NCBI RefSeq assembly: GCF_037078405.1
Contig: NZ_JAYMGZ010000003.1
Span: 434,001-498,000, forward strand
Source: Haloarcula sp. DT43
GTDB taxonomy: Archaea; Halobacteriota; Halobacteria; Halobacteriales; Haloarculaceae
Direction of reading: 5' to 3'
Length of the DNA: 64,000 nt
Shown: piece after piece, positions 24,859-34,164 of the stretch
How positions within the stretch are numbered: the stretch's first letter is position 1
How the letters are laid out: the number at the start of each line of letters is the position of its first letter
Position numbers and translations under genes: made by a program
Notes under the pieces: model-generated
What the model was told of the DNA's origin: nothing
The model's input: the letters and a program-made list of their open reading frames with translations, nothing else
Database searches by the model: none

Positions 24859-24882
24859 TCGGTCTGGTGTGACGGTAGTAGT

Positions 24883-25677
24883 ATGCCTCCGACCGGTGGT
24901 GACGACGGACCGCGGACGTTACAGACCGTCTCTATGTCCGCCCAGGTGCTGGCGACGCTCAAGGAGCTAGACGGAGCCGGCGTGACGGAACTCGCGACGG
25001 AGCTCGACCTTTCGAAGAGCACCGCTCACATCCACCTGACGACGCTGGTGGAGCACGGACTCGTCGTGAAGCGCGACGGAACGTACGAACTCGCGCTCAA
25101 GCTGTTCGCGTTCGGCGAGTACGTCCGGAGCCGGAACCAGCTGTACCGGCACGGGAAGCCGCAGGTCGACGAACTCGCCGACGAAACGGGGCAGTACGTC
25201 CACATCGTGACCGAGGAGAACGGGCGCGCTATCAACCTCTATCAGGTGAAAGGCGACACCAGCGTGAGCGGCGAGTACCAGACGACGAAGCCCCAGCAGC
25301 GGGACCACCTGCACTACACCGCCTCCGGGAAAGCGATTCTCGCCTCCCTGCCCGAGGATCGCGTCGAGGAAATCCTCGACCGCCACGGCTTGCCGGAGCG
25401 AACGGCGAAGACGGTAACCGACCCCGCGGCGCTGTTCGAGGAGCTATCGGCCATCCGCCAACGCGGGTACGCGTACAACGACGAGGAGGAGATAGAGGGG
25501 TTCCGTGCCATCGCGGCACCGGTCCAGACACCGGACGGCGACGTCCTGGGGTCGCTGAGCGTCTCGGGCCCCGCAAGCGTCCTGCAGGGGGACCGGTTCG
25601 AAGAGACCCTCCCGAAACAGGTCGTCAACTCGGCCAACGTCATCGAGGTCAACATCAACATGAGCAACCGGTCGTGA
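24883..25677 (+). CDS. IclR family transcriptional regulator
   Basis: A 264-residue regulator. An N-terminal winged HTH (about 20-75, GVTELATELDLSKSTAHIHLTTL) is followed by the IclR effector domain (about 85-255) with HYTASGKAILASLPE and GYAYNDEEEIEGFRAIAAPV. IclR proteins respond to small organic ligands and control adjacent catabolic operons. It lies between the Dpp-hydantoinase operon (divergent) and the urease operon (convergent), so either could be its target; the direct repeats in the shared promoter favour the former. It is of the same haloarchaeal subfamily as the protein at 45576-46343. Confidence 0.93.
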   Translation: MPPTGGDDGPRTLQTVSMSAQVLATLKELDGAGVTELATELDLSKSTAHIHLTTLVEHGLVVKRDGTYELALKLFAFGEYVRSRNQLYRHGKPQVDELADETGQYVHIVTEENGRAINLYQVKGDTSVSGEYQTTKPQQRDHLHYTASGKAILASLPEDRVEEILDRHGLPERTAKTVTDPAALFEELSAIRQRGYAYNDEEEIEGFRAIAAPVQTPDGDVLGSLSVSGPASVLQGDRFEETLPKQVVNSANVIEVNINMSNRS

Positions 25678-26029
25678 GCCCGACATCCCGTTCGAGCATC
25701 TTGAACGCCACGTCACACACCGAACTGGCCGGTCGCAGTGTACCACGGTGGGCCATCCCGGAGCGATGCGCCCGGCCTATAACAAATGTACGTTTGTTAT
25801 ATTCTGGCGTCGATAACAGTGTCTGACCGAGGTCCAGCACGCCACCGATTCTAGATCTAAATATTGCTAATGCGACCACAAAATACAACTTTTAACTCTA
25901 TATTTTCCATATATGTGTTCAGATTCCGATTTTACAGTTTCTACCCCCTCCTATGCTATCATAGTTTTATTTCCGGTTCTTTAGTACTCAGTATCGCCAA
26001 TTTTGCAGATAAATTCCGGGAAGAAGCCC
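25678..26029. other. AT-rich intergenic region between iclR and ureF
   Basis: 352 nt with no gene. About 25790-26010 is strongly AT-rich (long runs of A/T in an otherwise GC-rich window), including two TATATTTT/ATATATG-like stretches. It lies between the 3' ends of two convergent units and probably contains both terminators. Confidence 0.45.
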
Positions 26030-26719
26030 TCAACTGGCGAACAGTCGCCGCTCGGCCCGTTCGTGCTCGGCTGCCAGTACGTCTACCAGGGGGGCAAACG
26101 GAGTCATCTCGTCTATCCCGCTGTCCGCACTCTCCTCGACTGCGGCTGTCATCACCGGCTGCAGGTCGTCCAGAATCCGCTGGGCGTCCGTGTGGCCAAG
26201 CGAGAGGAGCCGCTGGGCCGCGCCCAGCAGTCCGGTGACGAAGCCGTGACAGCACAGCAGGCAGGCCTCGCGGACGGAGACGCCGGCCAGTCCCGTCGCA
26301 ACGCCGAGCACGACGGCGTAGTTCCCGGGGGCCTCGTCGGCGTCGACGCGCTCGGCGTAGCGGTCGAGCAGCGACTCCTCTCGTAGTTCCGTCTGGAGCG
26401 AGAGCAGTCGGTCGCCGGACTGCTGGGCGCTCTCGCGGAACTCCGCGGCCAGGGTCACGGCCGAGAGTCGCCGGTCGGCCCGACAGACCTCGTCGAGGTT
26501 TCCGTCGGTGGCGGCGGCGTGCGCTGCCCGCAGCGCGACGAGTTCGGCGGGACCGACCTGCCGGCGGAGGTACGTCGACAGGAGCGCTTCGAGGTCCGCC
26601 GCGTCCGCGACCCGGTCGTCCTGGATGAACTGTTCGAGGCCGTACGAGACCGTGTAGGTCCCGACCGGGAGAAACGAGTCCGCCAGCCGGAACGACTCGA
26701 GCGTCGCGGCGTCGGTCAT
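26030..26719 (-). CDS. ureF: Urease accessory protein UreF
   Basis: Chaperone and GTPase-coordinating component of urease maturation, acting with UreD and UreG to insert nickel. The 229-residue all-helical protein shows the family opening LADSFLPVGTYTVSYGLEQ (residues 12-30) and the C-terminal SLGHTDAQRILDDLQP segment. It is the last gene of the seven-gene urease operon, overlapping ureE by 4 nt. Length matches the family. Confidence 0.95.
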   Translation of the reverse strand: MTDAATLESFRLADSFLPVGTYTVSYGLEQFIQDDRVADAADLEALLSTYLRRQVGPAELVALRAAHAAATDGNLDEVCRADRRLSAVTLAAEFRESAQQSGDRLLSLQTELREESLLDRYAERVDADEAPGNYAVVLGVATGLAGVSVREACLLCCHGFVTGLLGAAQRLLSLGHTDAQRILDDLQPVMTAAVEESADSGIDEMTPFAPLVDVLAAEHERAERRLFAS

Positions 26720-27282
26720 CGCTCGCCTCCGTCGATAGTGCGGACCCCGTGGTCGTGGGCGTGGCCGCCGTGACTGTGGCCGCCGTGGCCCCCGTCGCCG
26801 TGGGAGTGGTCTCCCCCGTCGTCGTCGAACGTCGTCGGCGGCACGCGCTCGTACCGCGTCGGCACGTCCCCGGGAAGCAGGTCGGCGACCGCGGTTTCCA
26901 TCCGCGATTTCGACTCTGTCACCGGGAACAGGGCCTCCTCGCCGCGGACCGCGAGGTTCCAGTGTCTGTTCCCGACCGCGTGGCCGAGTTCCAGCGCCGC
27001 GGTCGGCGACACGTCGCTGTCGGCGAAATCGAGCACCAGGGCCTCGACCGCGGCGAGTTCGACGACGACGAGGGTGCCGTCCTCGGCTTCCAGCACGTCG
27101 CCGTCCGCGAGGTCGCGGGCGACCACGATACCGAGGTCCCGGCCAGCCGTCGTCTCGGTGCGCACCCGCGAGCGCCGCCGCTCGGTGTCCGAGAGCACGA
27201 CCGTCGCGTGGTCCGACGTGTCGACCGCCCCGGCGACGGCCTCGTCGTCGCGGTGACCGAGGTAGGTGTCCGCGACCAGCAT
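26716..27282 (-). CDS. ureE: Urease accessory protein UreE
   Basis: Nickel metallochaperone delivering Ni2+ for the urease active site. The 188-residue protein has the UreE N-terminal peptide-binding and C-terminal metal-binding domains; GHAVGNRHWNLAVRGEEALFPV includes the conserved GN(R/Q)H-type metal histidine. A His/Asp/Gly-rich tail (about 150-180, many HSHG/GGH repeats) can store several nickel ions, like the tails of bacterial UreE. Overlaps ureF by 4 nt and abuts ureD (shared base). No dedicated nickel importer lies in the window. Confidence 0.95.
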   Translation of the reverse strand: MLVADTYLGHRDDEAVAGAVDTSDHATVVLSDTERRRSRVRTETTAGRDLGIVVARDLADGDVLEAEDGTLVVVELAAVEALVLDFADSDVSPTAALELGHAVGNRHWNLAVRGEEALFPVTESKSRMETAVADLLPGDVPTRYERVPPTTFDDDGGDHSHGDGGHGGHSHGGHAHDHGVRTIDGGER

Positions 27283-28181
27283 CAGTACTTCCTCCCGGAC
27301 GGCGCGGGCGCGTCCAGCAACTCCCGTCTAGCGTGGTCCCAGGCCGCGTGGAGCGTCGACTGCACGGTCTCGGCCCGGTCGCCGAGGGCGCGGACCGCGA
27401 CGCCGGCACCGTTCGGGAGCGCCGTCGCACCGGTCCGGGCCTCGCCGTCGGCGACGACGGCGTGCAAGGCGTCGCTCAGTTCGTCCTCGTCGCGGTCGGG
27501 TGCGAGGACGAACGCCGTCCCGTAGACGGTGAACTCGCCGAGGACGCCGGGTGCCGTGGGGTCGCCGTCGGCCGGCGTCAGGTGCGTCGCGTCCTCGAAC
27601 AGGAGGCCGTCCGGCCCGGTCGCCCGCACGCGGGAGAGGTACCGCTCGAACTCGAAGCGCTCGCCGCGGGCGAGACGGCCCGGCACGACCACGTCGGCGA
27701 CCACGGCGGTCGCGCCGGGGGCCAACTCGACCGACAGTTCCTGCAGGTACCGCGAGTCGGCGTGGAGTATCGTCGGCTCGGGCACGTAGTCCAGGTGGGC
27801 GTCGGCACCGACGCTGAGAGTCGTCTCGGCGGCTGCGTAGTTACACGTCATCGTCTGGACCTTCGTCGAACTCTGAGTCGAGACGTGGGCGACGGCGTCC
27901 GCACCGACCTCGATGGTCACGTCGTGGCGGTCGCCCTGTGCGACGCCGCCGGTCGGCGACTGGACGAAGACGGTGTCGGCCTCGGGCAGCGGGTCGTGGC
28001 CCAGCGTCCCCGAGATGTGGAACGGGACCGTCGCGTAGTCGTGGACCAGGGTCGTCCCGTTGGCTGTCCGCTCGAAAGTCAGTTCGAGGACGCCGTCTTT
28101 CCCCGGCGACCCCACGGCGGCCTGCGGGACGGCCTCGGTCGCGTACCCCTCGAACGCCGGATGGGGCGCGTCGGCGGCCAT
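27282..28181 (-). CDS. ureD: Urease accessory protein UreD
   Basis: Scaffold that binds apo-urease and provides the path through which nickel reaches the active site. The 299-residue beta-helical protein contains the family motif SPTGGVAQGDRHDVTIEVGADAVAHVSTQSSTKV (about 75-110) and the strand EPTILHADSRYLQELSVEL. It abuts ureG (1-nt overlap). Length is typical. Confidence 0.95.
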   Translation of the reverse strand: MAADAPHPAFEGYATEAVPQAAVGSPGKDGVLELTFERTANGTTLVHDYATVPFHISGTLGHDPLPEADTVFVQSPTGGVAQGDRHDVTIEVGADAVAHVSTQSSTKVQTMTCNYAAAETTLSVGADAHLDYVPEPTILHADSRYLQELSVELAPGATAVVADVVVPGRLARGERFEFERYLSRVRATGPDGLLFEDATHLTPADGDPTAPGVLGEFTVYGTAFVLAPDRDEDELSDALHAVVADGEARTGATALPNGAGVAVRALGDRAETVQSTLHAAWDHARRELLDAPAPSGRKY

Positions 28182-28804
28182 CAGGCGAACAGCACCCCCT
28201 CTCGGACGTGTGTCAGCACCTCGTCGACGCCCGTCTCGTCCTTGCAGTTGGTGAAGACGACGGGGCCGTCCCGGACCTCGTCGGCGTCCCGCTCCATCAC
28301 GTCGAGGTCGACGCCGACGTGGGGCGCGAGGTCGGTCTTGTTGACGACGAGCAGGTCACAGTCGACGACGCCCGGCCCGCGCTTGCGCGGGATGTCCTCG
28401 CCCTCGGCGACGGAGATGACGTACAGTGAGTAGTCGGCGAGTTCGGGGTTGAACGTCGCCGCGAGGTTGTCGCCGCCGCTCTCGACCAGCACGAGGTCCA
28501 GCTCCGGGTGCTCGGCGAGGAACGCGTCTATCTGCTGGAGGTTCATCGACGGGTCCTCGCGGATGCCCGTGTGCGGGCACGCGCCGGTCTCGACGCCGGC
28601 GACGAGGTCCTCGGGGACGACCCCGGCGAACCGTTCGCGGAGCACGTCGGCGTCCTCCTGAGTCAGAATGTCGTTGGCGATGACGCCCACGTCCAGGCCC
28701 TGCTCGCGCAGTTTCGGGACGAGCGCGGTCAGCAGCGAGGTCTTCCCGGAGCCGACCGGGCCGCCGATGCCGACGGTCGCCACGTCGCGGTGCGTGAGGC
28801 TCAC
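28181..28804 (-). CDS. ureG: Urease accessory GTPase UreG
   Basis: GTP-dependent nickel-insertion GTPase (207 residues). P-loop GPVGSGKT is at 15-22; the nickel-binding CPHTGIRED, the [11 protein letters not shown] switch and the NKTDL guanine-specificity motif are all present. The GTG start at 28804 overlaps the ureA stop codon (GTGA); the longer frame to 29053 is antisense noise. Unlike many bacterial UreG it has no N-terminal His stretch. The UreE tail may substitute. Confidence 0.96.
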   Translation of the reverse strand: MSLTHRDVATVGIGGPVGSGKTSLLTALVPKLREQGLDVGVIANDILTQEDADVLRERFAGVVPEDLVAGVETGACPHTGIREDPSMNLQQIDAFLAEHPELDLVLVESGGDNLAATFNPELADYSLYVISVAEGEDIPRKRGPGVVDCDLLVVNKTDLAPHVGVDLDVMERDADEVRDGPVVFTNCKDETGVDEVLTHVREGVLFA

Positions 28805-29178
28805 TCGTCCGCCTCCGCCCCTCCACCGTCGGCCGCTGCATCCTCGCTCTCGCTGTCGGCGGTCCCGACGCTGTCGGACCGAATCGGGTCGTGGACCGTC
28901 ACGAGCTTCGTCCCGTCGGGAAAGACCGGCTCGACCTGAATCATGTCTATCATCTCGGGGACGCCGTCCATCACGTCCTCGCGGCCGAGCAGTTTCGACG
29001 CGCCCGAACGGATTTCGGCCACCGACTGGCCGTCCCGGCCCCGTTCGATACACCAGTCGCTGATGTAGGCGACGGCTTCGGGGTGGTTCAGCGGGACGCC
29101 GCGCTCCTTGCGGCGTCGCGCGACCTCTGCTGCGGTGAAGACCGTGAGTCGCTCCTGTTCTTTGGCTGTGAGTTTCAT
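28801..29178 (-). CDS. ureA: Urease gamma subunit UreA
   Basis: Structural gamma subunit of urease (125 residues). The first 100 residues match the family: [27 protein letters not shown]-like start, [13 protein letters not shown] and [20 protein letters not shown]. The last 20 residues are an acidic Ser/Asp/Glu/Ala extension absent in bacterial UreA, probably a halophilic adaptation. The ATG overlaps the ureC stop by 4 nt. Confidence 0.97.
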   Translation of the reverse strand: MKLTAKEQERLTVFTAAEVARRRKERGVPLNHPEAVAYISDWCIERGRDGQSVAEIRSGASKLLGREDVMDGVPEMIDMIQVEPVFPDGTKLVTVHDPIRSDSVGTADSESEDAAADGGGAEADE

Positions 29179-30881
29179 AGCAGGTACCGCTGTGCGAGTG
29201 GCAGTTCGGAGGACGGTTCGCAGGTGACGTGTTCGCCGTCGACCCGGACCTCGAAGGTCTCCGGGTCGACCTCGATGTCGTCGGGGCAGTAGTCGTTGTA
29301 CACCATGTCGTCCTTGCCGGGCGTGCGAGCGCCCTCTATCGGGACGACGCGGGAGTCGAGCCCGTACTCCTCGCCGACGCCGGCCTCGGCGGCCGCCGGG
29401 GAGACGAACGACAGCGAGAGGGCGTGCTTGGCCTTGCCGACCGCGCCGGCCCGTTCGCGCTGGATGATGGGCTCGCAGGTCATCAGCGAGCCGTTTGCCT
29501 CGCCCATCTCGGAGTGGACCGGGAAGCCGCCCTTGAACGTCATCGCCGGCTTGACGCCGAAGAACGCGGGGTCCCAGAGGCAGATGTCGGCCAGTTTCCC
29601 GGGTTCGAGCGTCCCGACGTACTCGTCGATGCCCGCGGAGATGGCGGGGTTGATGGTGTACTTCGAGATGTACCGTTTGATGCGGTGGTTGTCCGCGCCG
29701 GTCCCCTCGTCCTCCGGGAGCGGGCCGCGCTGGGACTTCATCTTCGAGGCGGTCTGCCACGTCCGCGGGATGACTTCGGCCATCCGCCCCATCGCCTGCG
29801 AGTCGGAGGTCATCATCGAGATGGCCCCCATGTCGTGGAGCACGTCCTCGGCGGCGATGGTCTCCGCGCGGACGCGGGATTCGGCGAAGGCCACGTCCTC
29901 GGGCACGTCGGGGTTGAGGTGGTGACACACCATCACCATGTCCAGGTGCTCGTCGAACGTGTTGTCGGTGTAGGGCATCGAGGGGTTCGTCGACGACGGG
30001 AGCATGTTCGGCTCGCCGACCATCTCCATGATGTCCGGGGCGTGGCCGCCGCCCGCGCCCTCGATGTGGAACAGGTGCATGGTCCGGCCGTCGACGGCAC
30101 CGAAGGTGTTCTCCAGGAACCCCGCCTCGTTCAGCGTGTCCGTGTGCATGCAGACCTGCACGTCCTCGTCCTCGGCGACCTCCAGGCAGGTATCGATGGT
30201 CTCGGGCGTCGACCCCCAGTCCTCGTGGAGTTTCAGCCCGCAGGCCCCGGCCGCGACCTGCTCGCGGAGCGGGCCCGGCTCCGAGGCGTTCCCCTTCCCG
30301 TAGAAACCGACGTTGACCGGCCAGGCCTCGGCGGCCTGCAGGAAGCGCTTGATGTTCTCCGGGCCGGTCGTGGTCGTCGTCGCGCCGCCCCCGTACCCGC
30401 CGCCGAGCATCGTCGTGATACCGCCCGACAGCGCGTGTTCGTGGAGCTGTGCGGAGTTGAAGTGGATGTGGATGTCCAGGCCCCCGGCGGTCGCAATTTT
30501 CCCCTCGGCCGGGTACACGTCCGTCGACGGGCCGACGACCATGTCGACGCCGTCCATCGTGTCGGGGTTGCCGGCCTTCCCGATGCCGGCGATTTCGCCG
30601 TTGCGAATGCCGATGTCGGCGGCGACGATGCCCAGCACGGGGTCGATAACCGTCGCGTTCGTCAGCACCCAGTCGAGCGCGCCCTCCGCCTGCGTGACGC
30701 CGGGTGCCATGCCCAGTCCGTCACGCAGGGTCTTGCCGCCGCCGAACACCGCTTCGTCGCCGTGGGTCCGCAGGTCCTCCTCGACCTCGGCGAACAGTTC
30801 CGTGTCGCCCAGTCGGACTTTGTCGCCCGCCGTCGGCCCGTACAGTTCGGCGTAGTTCTCGCGGTCGATGTCGCGTGTCAC
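29175..30881 (-). CDS. ureC: Urease alpha subunit UreC
   Basis: Catalytic subunit hydrolysing urea to ammonia and carbamate with a dinickel centre. In the 568-residue protein, ligands are DIHIH (His138, His140), carbamylated Lys217 in GLKLHED, His246 (CMHTD), His272 and Asp360 (SDSQ); the mobile flap is MVCHHLNP with Cys319 and His320. All catalytic residues are intact. It overlaps ureA and ureB by 4 nt each. Order ureB-C-A-G-D-E-F differs from the common bacterial ureDABCEFG and is the haloarchaeal arrangement. Confidence 0.98.
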   Translation of the reverse strand: MTRDIDRENYAELYGPTAGDKVRLGDTELFAEVEEDLRTHGDEAVFGGGKTLRDGLGMAPGVTQAEGALDWVLTNATVIDPVLGIVAADIGIRNGEIAGIGKAGNPDTMDGVDMVVGPSTDVYPAEGKIATAGGLDIHIHFNSAQLHEHALSGGITTMLGGGYGGGATTTTTGPENIKRFLQAAEAWPVNVGFYGKGNASEPGPLREQVAAGACGLKLHEDWGSTPETIDTCLEVAEDEDVQVCMHTDTLNEAGFLENTFGAVDGRTMHLFHIEGAGGGHAPDIMEMVGEPNMLPSSTNPSMPYTDNTFDEHLDMVMVCHHLNPDVPEDVAFAESRVRAETIAAEDVLHDMGAISMMTSDSQAMGRMAEVIPRTWQTASKMKSQRGPLPEDEGTGADNHRIKRYISKYTINPAISAGIDEYVGTLEPGKLADICLWDPAFFGVKPAMTFKGGFPVHSEMGEANGSLMTCEPIIQRERAGAVGKAKHALSLSFVSPAAAEAGVGEEYGLDSRVVPIEGARTPGKDDMVYNDYCPDDIEVDPETFEVRVDGEHVTCEPSSELPLAQRYLL

Positions 30882-31282
30882 TCCGCTCCCTCCTCGTCGC
30901 CGTCGGCCCCGGTGTCTCGGAAGCCGGCCGACCGCATGCGCTCGACCGCGTCGCTCGTGTCGCCGTCGACGCTCCCGTTCACGAGGCCGTTCATCCCGTG
31001 TGCACGGCGCTTCCCGCCGATTTCGACGAGCTCGACGGTCTGCTCGTCACCGGGCTCGAACCGGACGGCCGTCCCGGCGGGGATGTTCAGCCGCATCCCC
31101 ATGGCCGCCTCGCGGTCGAACTCCAGGGCCGCGTTGGCCTCGAAGAAGTGGAAGTGCGACCCGACCTGCGAGGGTCTGTCGCCGGTGTTCCCGACGGTCA
31201 CCTCCGTCGTCTCGCGCCCCTCGTTCAGCGTCACGGTCCCCTCGCCCGGGACGACCTCGCCGGGCACGAGTCCGTCGCTCAT
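30878..31282 (-). CDS. ureB: Urease beta subunit UreB
   Basis: Structural beta subunit, 134 residues. [35 protein letters not shown] and [17 protein letters not shown] are the conserved family strands. A C-terminal acidic tail replaces the usual bacterial end. It is the first gene of the operon. The minus-strand TATA-like TTTTAGTA (31347-31354) would give a leader of about 40 nt, with GGTGGGA just before the ATG as a possible ribosome-binding site. Confidence 0.97.
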   Translation of the reverse strand: MSDGLVPGEVVPGEGTVTLNEGRETTEVTVGNTGDRPSQVGSHFHFFEANAALEFDREAAMGMRLNIPAGTAVRFEPGDEQTVELVEIGGKRRAHGMNGLVNGSVDGDTSDAVERMRSAGFRDTGADGDEEGAE

Positions 31283-31760
31283 CGTCCCACCGTCACGAGT
31301 ATTTCTGACTGTTCGTCTATCATCTGCCCCTCTCTTTGAATACTCATACTAAAATGGTTGCTCTCTGCGCAAGTGACGCCTCTACATCCAGCGACGGATT
31401 AAATGCTAAAGTTTCGGAGGTAAATGAAGGGGCCCGGCTGCGGGATTGTCTGCCTTCGCGGGGGAAACGCGACCTACGTCCAGTCCGCCGTCGGTCACGG
31501 CGACTGACGGTGCTTCCGGCGCGGGCGAGCATATAGCGGGCGATTCGCGGGCTCAGTGACCGGTTTCCTCTGACAGTTTTCGGACACGTCAAAGTATCTG
31601 AAAGACGCCGTCCGTTTCGCCGTTTTGTCCCATTGACCGCCGGCACCGCGAAATTGCTGAAAAGTTCAAATTCCGGCGGAAATCCTAGTGGTTTCGATGC
31701 CTATTCGTCATATCCTTTGATGACCTTATACTCTCCAGACTGTATGGAGGACAATATAAG
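31283..31760. promoter_or_regulatory. Divergent ure/urt promoter region
   Basis: 478 nt between ureB (leftward) and the urt operon (rightward). The left part has the ure TATA-like element at 31347-31354. The right part has CTTATA near 31726-31730 followed by a dyad CTCCA (31733-31737)/TGGAG (31745-31749) that would overlap the urt transcription start region. The middle is unremarkable and no gene is visible. Confidence 0.45.
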
Positions 31761-31919
31761 ATGAGAGTGGTAAACCTTATTTACTACCTCCCGGACGGCA
31801 ACACTGTGAGCGAAATCATGGACGAACGTTCGGATATCATGAGTAAAGAACGAGAGATGGCCAACGATGCTGGCGAAAACGGTGGCAACGCTGAACTAGA
31901 GCCGGTGGTGGTAGCATGA
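31761..31919 (+). CDS. Possible small protein or leader peptide (52 aa) overlapping urtA
   Basis: A 52-codon frame starting at ATG 31761, about 30 nt after a TATA-like CTTATA, and ending in TGA that overlaps the urtA ATG (ATGA at 31916-31919). The predicted product starts hydrophobic (MRVVNLIYYLP) and is then charged (MDERSDIMSKEREM), ending EPVVVA. No family is recognised. The overlap would couple translation of urtA to it. It may be a leader peptide, a small protein, or merely a transcribed leader with an open frame; a ribosome could also begin at internal ATGs at 31818 or 31839. Confidence 0.35.
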   Translation: MRVVNLIYYLPDGNTVSEIMDERSDIMSKEREMANDAGENGGNAELEPVVVA

Positions 31920-33223
31920 CCCGGTCCTCCGTCAGCCGCCGACAGTTCCTCGGCGCGAGCGGGGCCGCGCTCGTCGCCGGCCTCGCCGGCTGTTCCGCCG
32001 GCGAAGGCGGGACCTCGACCGACACCGCGAGCAGCGCCGACACCCTCAAAATCGGCGTGCTGGAGGACCAGTCCGGCAACTTCGCCCTCGTCGGCGACCC
32101 CAAGGCCAAGGCGTCGATGCTCGCTATCGAGGAAATCAACGCCAACGGCGGTATCGACGGGATGCAGATAGAGACGTTCCAGCGCGACCCACAGTCTGAC
32201 AATCAGCGCTACCAGGAGCTCACCCGGACAGCGATAAACGAGGAGAACGTCGACGCGCTGTGGGCCGGCTACTCCTCGGCGACCCGGGAGGCCATCCGCC
32301 CGATTATCGACCGCAACGAACAGCTGTACTTCTACACCACCCAGTACGAGGGCGGCGTCTGCGACGAGTTCACCTTCGCTGTCGGCCCGACCGCCCGCCA
32401 GCAACTCGGCATCGTCCTCCCGTACCTGGTCGAGGAGTTCGGCCCGGACATCTACACCATCGCGGCCGACTACAACTTCGGCCAGCTCTCCGCGGACTGG
32501 GTGAAGGTGCTGGCGAACGAGAACGACGCGAACGTCCTCGGCGAGGAATTCATCCCGCTGAGCGAGTCCTCCTTCGGGTCGACCATCAACCGGATTCAGG
32601 AGCAGGACCCCGACTTCGTCATGTCCATGCTCGTGGGCGCGAACCACACGTCGTTCTACGAGCAGAAGGCCTCGGCCGGCCTCGACGTCCCCATCGGCAC
32701 CTCGACGGCGATGGCACAGGGGTACGAGCACCGCCGGCTTGACCCACCCGCGATGGCCAACATCTACGCGGGCGTCAACTACATGGAGGAAGTCCCGACC
32801 GACAGCAACACCCGCGACGGCGGCTTCGTCGACCGCTACTACGAGATGTACCCGGACGCGCCCTACCTCAACGAGGAGGCCGAGACCAACTACTTCTCGA
32901 CGTACATGTACAAGCAGGCCGTCGAGCAGGCCGGGACCACCGAACAGCCGGAAGTCATCGACGCCCTAGAGTCGGGCATCGAACTCGGCACCGAGGAGGC
33001 ACCCGAAGCGCCCGAAGGCGAGACGATACGTCTCGACGGCGCGACCCACCACGTCGACCACCACATGTGGATTATGCGCGCCGACGACGAGCACAACATC
33101 GAGGCCGTCGAGAACCGACAGATACCCGAGACGTTCCTCTCGGAGACGGTCGGCTGTAACCTCCCCGAGAACCCGGAGCAGACCCAGTACACCCCGGTCG
33201 ACTACTACGAGGAGGCCGAGTAG
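31916..33223 (+). CDS. urtA: Urea ABC transporter substrate-binding protein UrtA
   Basis: Tat-exported lipoprotein of 435 residues with Arg8-Arg9 (SRRQFLG) and a lipobox ending at Cys26 (GLAGC). The mature part matches UrtA/AmiC-type periplasmic binding proteins: LKIGVLEDQSGNFALVGDPKAKASMLAIEEINANGGIDG, the LYFYTTQYEGG segment and DYNFGQLSADW. It delivers urea to UrtBC. It is followed after 2 nt by urtB and stands divergent to the urease operon, so function is strongly supported by context. An Asp/Glu-rich surface is typical of a halophile. Confidence 0.94.
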   Translation: MTRSSVSRRQFLGASGAALVAGLAGCSAGEGGTSTDTASSADTLKIGVLEDQSGNFALVGDPKAKASMLAIEEINANGGIDGMQIETFQRDPQSDNQRYQELTRTAINEENVDALWAGYSSATREAIRPIIDRNEQLYFYTTQYEGGVCDEFTFAVGPTARQQLGIVLPYLVEEFGPDIYTIAADYNFGQLSADWVKVLANENDANVLGEEFIPLSESSFGSTINRIQEQDPDFVMSMLVGANHTSFYEQKASAGLDVPIGTSTAMAQGYEHRRLDPPAMANIYAGVNYMEEVPTDSNTRDGGFVDRYYEMYPDAPYLNEEAETNYFSTYMYKQAVEQAGTTEQPEVIDALESGIELGTEEAPEAPEGETIRLDGATHHVDHHMWIMRADDEHNIEAVENRQIPETFLSETVGCNLPENPEQTQYTPVDYYEEAE

Positions 33224-33225
33224 GG

Positions 33226-34164
33226 ATGGTAAACGGCATCAACCTCGCGTTACAGTTCCTCGATAGCTTTGCGTTCATCGTGCTCGCCGCGGCGGGGTTG
33301 GCCATCATCTTCGGCATCATGGGCGTCATCAATCTGGCACACGGGGAGTTCATCCTCATCGGGGCCTACACCGCGACGCTTTCGGTGACGCAACTGGGCC
33401 TCCCGCTCGTCGTGGCGATGGTCGTCGGCGGCCTGGTCACCGGCCTGTTCGGGATTCTGACCGAGCGGGTCATCATCTCCGGGGCGTGGCCCAACTGGGT
33501 CAGCCAGCGGACGCTGGGCCGGGACATCATCGAGCCGCTGTACGACCGGCTGGCCGACTCGATGGTCGCCACGTTCGGGCTCAGCCTGATACTGACCCAG
33601 GGCACCCGCATCGCCTACGGCAACTCCATCGACGGGCTCTCGACGCCCTTTGGCCCCATCGAGTACGGCGCGTTCTCGTACTCGACGTACCGAATCGTCC
33701 TCGCCGGCGTCAGCATCGGGCTGCTCCTCGCCACCTACTATCTGTTCACCCGGACCGACTTCGGGATGCGCGCCCGGGCGACGATACAGGACAAGGAGAC
33801 GGCACAGGCGATGGGCGTCAACACCGAACGCATGTACATGCTGACGTTCGGCATCGGATCGGCACTGGCCGGGCTGACGGGCGCGCTGTTCGCGCCGGTC
33901 ATCACGATGCGGCCGACGCTGGGCGACCAGTTCCTCGTCGAGTCGTTCGTCGCCGTCGTGGTCGGCGGCCCGAGCGTCGTCCTCGGGACTGCACTCTCGG
34001 GAGGCGTCCTCGGAGCGATTCTGGCCGTGTTCTCGAACCTCTACGGGACGTTCATCGGCCGCATCGCGCTGCTCGTGGCCGCGCTCGTCGCCCTCCGGTT
34101 CCTCCCCGACGGCATCACCGGGTTCATCGAACAGCTACAGAAGCGCAGACAGGAGAGCGAATAA
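33226..34164 (+). CDS. urtB: Urea ABC transporter permease UrtB
   Basis: Branched-chain-type permease of 312 residues, eight to nine helices. The signature FGIMGVINLAHGEFILIGAY is at about residues 27-46 and the ATPase-contact loop TDFGMRARATIQDKETAQAMGVNTERMY lies in the C-terminal third. A larger cytoplasmic insertion (around ISGAWPNWVSQRTLGRDIIEP) is typical of UrtB rather than LivH. It is flanked by urtA (2-nt gap) and urtC (adjacent). Confidence 0.94.
   Translation: MVNGINLALQFLDSFAFIVLAAAGLAIIFGIMGVINLAHGEFILIGAYTATLSVTQLGLPLVVAMVVGGLVTGLFGILTERVIISGAWPNWVSQRTLGRDIIEPLYDRLADSMVATFGLSLILTQGTRIAYGNSIDGLSTPFGPIEYGAFSYSTYRIVLAGVSIGLLLATYYLFTRTDFGMRARATIQDKETAQAMGVNTERMYMLTFGIGSALAGLTGALFAPVITMRPTLGDQFLVESFVAVVVGGPSVVLGTALSGGVLGAILAVFSNLYGTFIGRIALLVAALVALRFLPDGITGFIEQLQKRRQESE

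Larger units (their letters stand above)
24492..24882. promoter_or_regulatory. Divergent dppA/iclR regulatory region
   Basis: 391 nt with no gene. It holds a perfect 12-bp palindrome GAAAAGCTTTTC (24602-24613). Two direct repeats GTAG(A/G)CCTTAA at 24655-24665 and 24675-24685 are spaced exactly 20 bp start to start. Further copies of AACATAT at 24839-24845 and 24849-24855 are 10 bp apart, the second overlapping the IclR TATA box. Confidence 0.5.

Noticed and set aside
29229-31352. 707-codon plus-strand frame antisense to ureC and ureB
   Set aside because: It covers both real urease genes in antisense. Its translation is Val/Arg/Asp-rich without family motifs, as expected from high-GC shadow frames.
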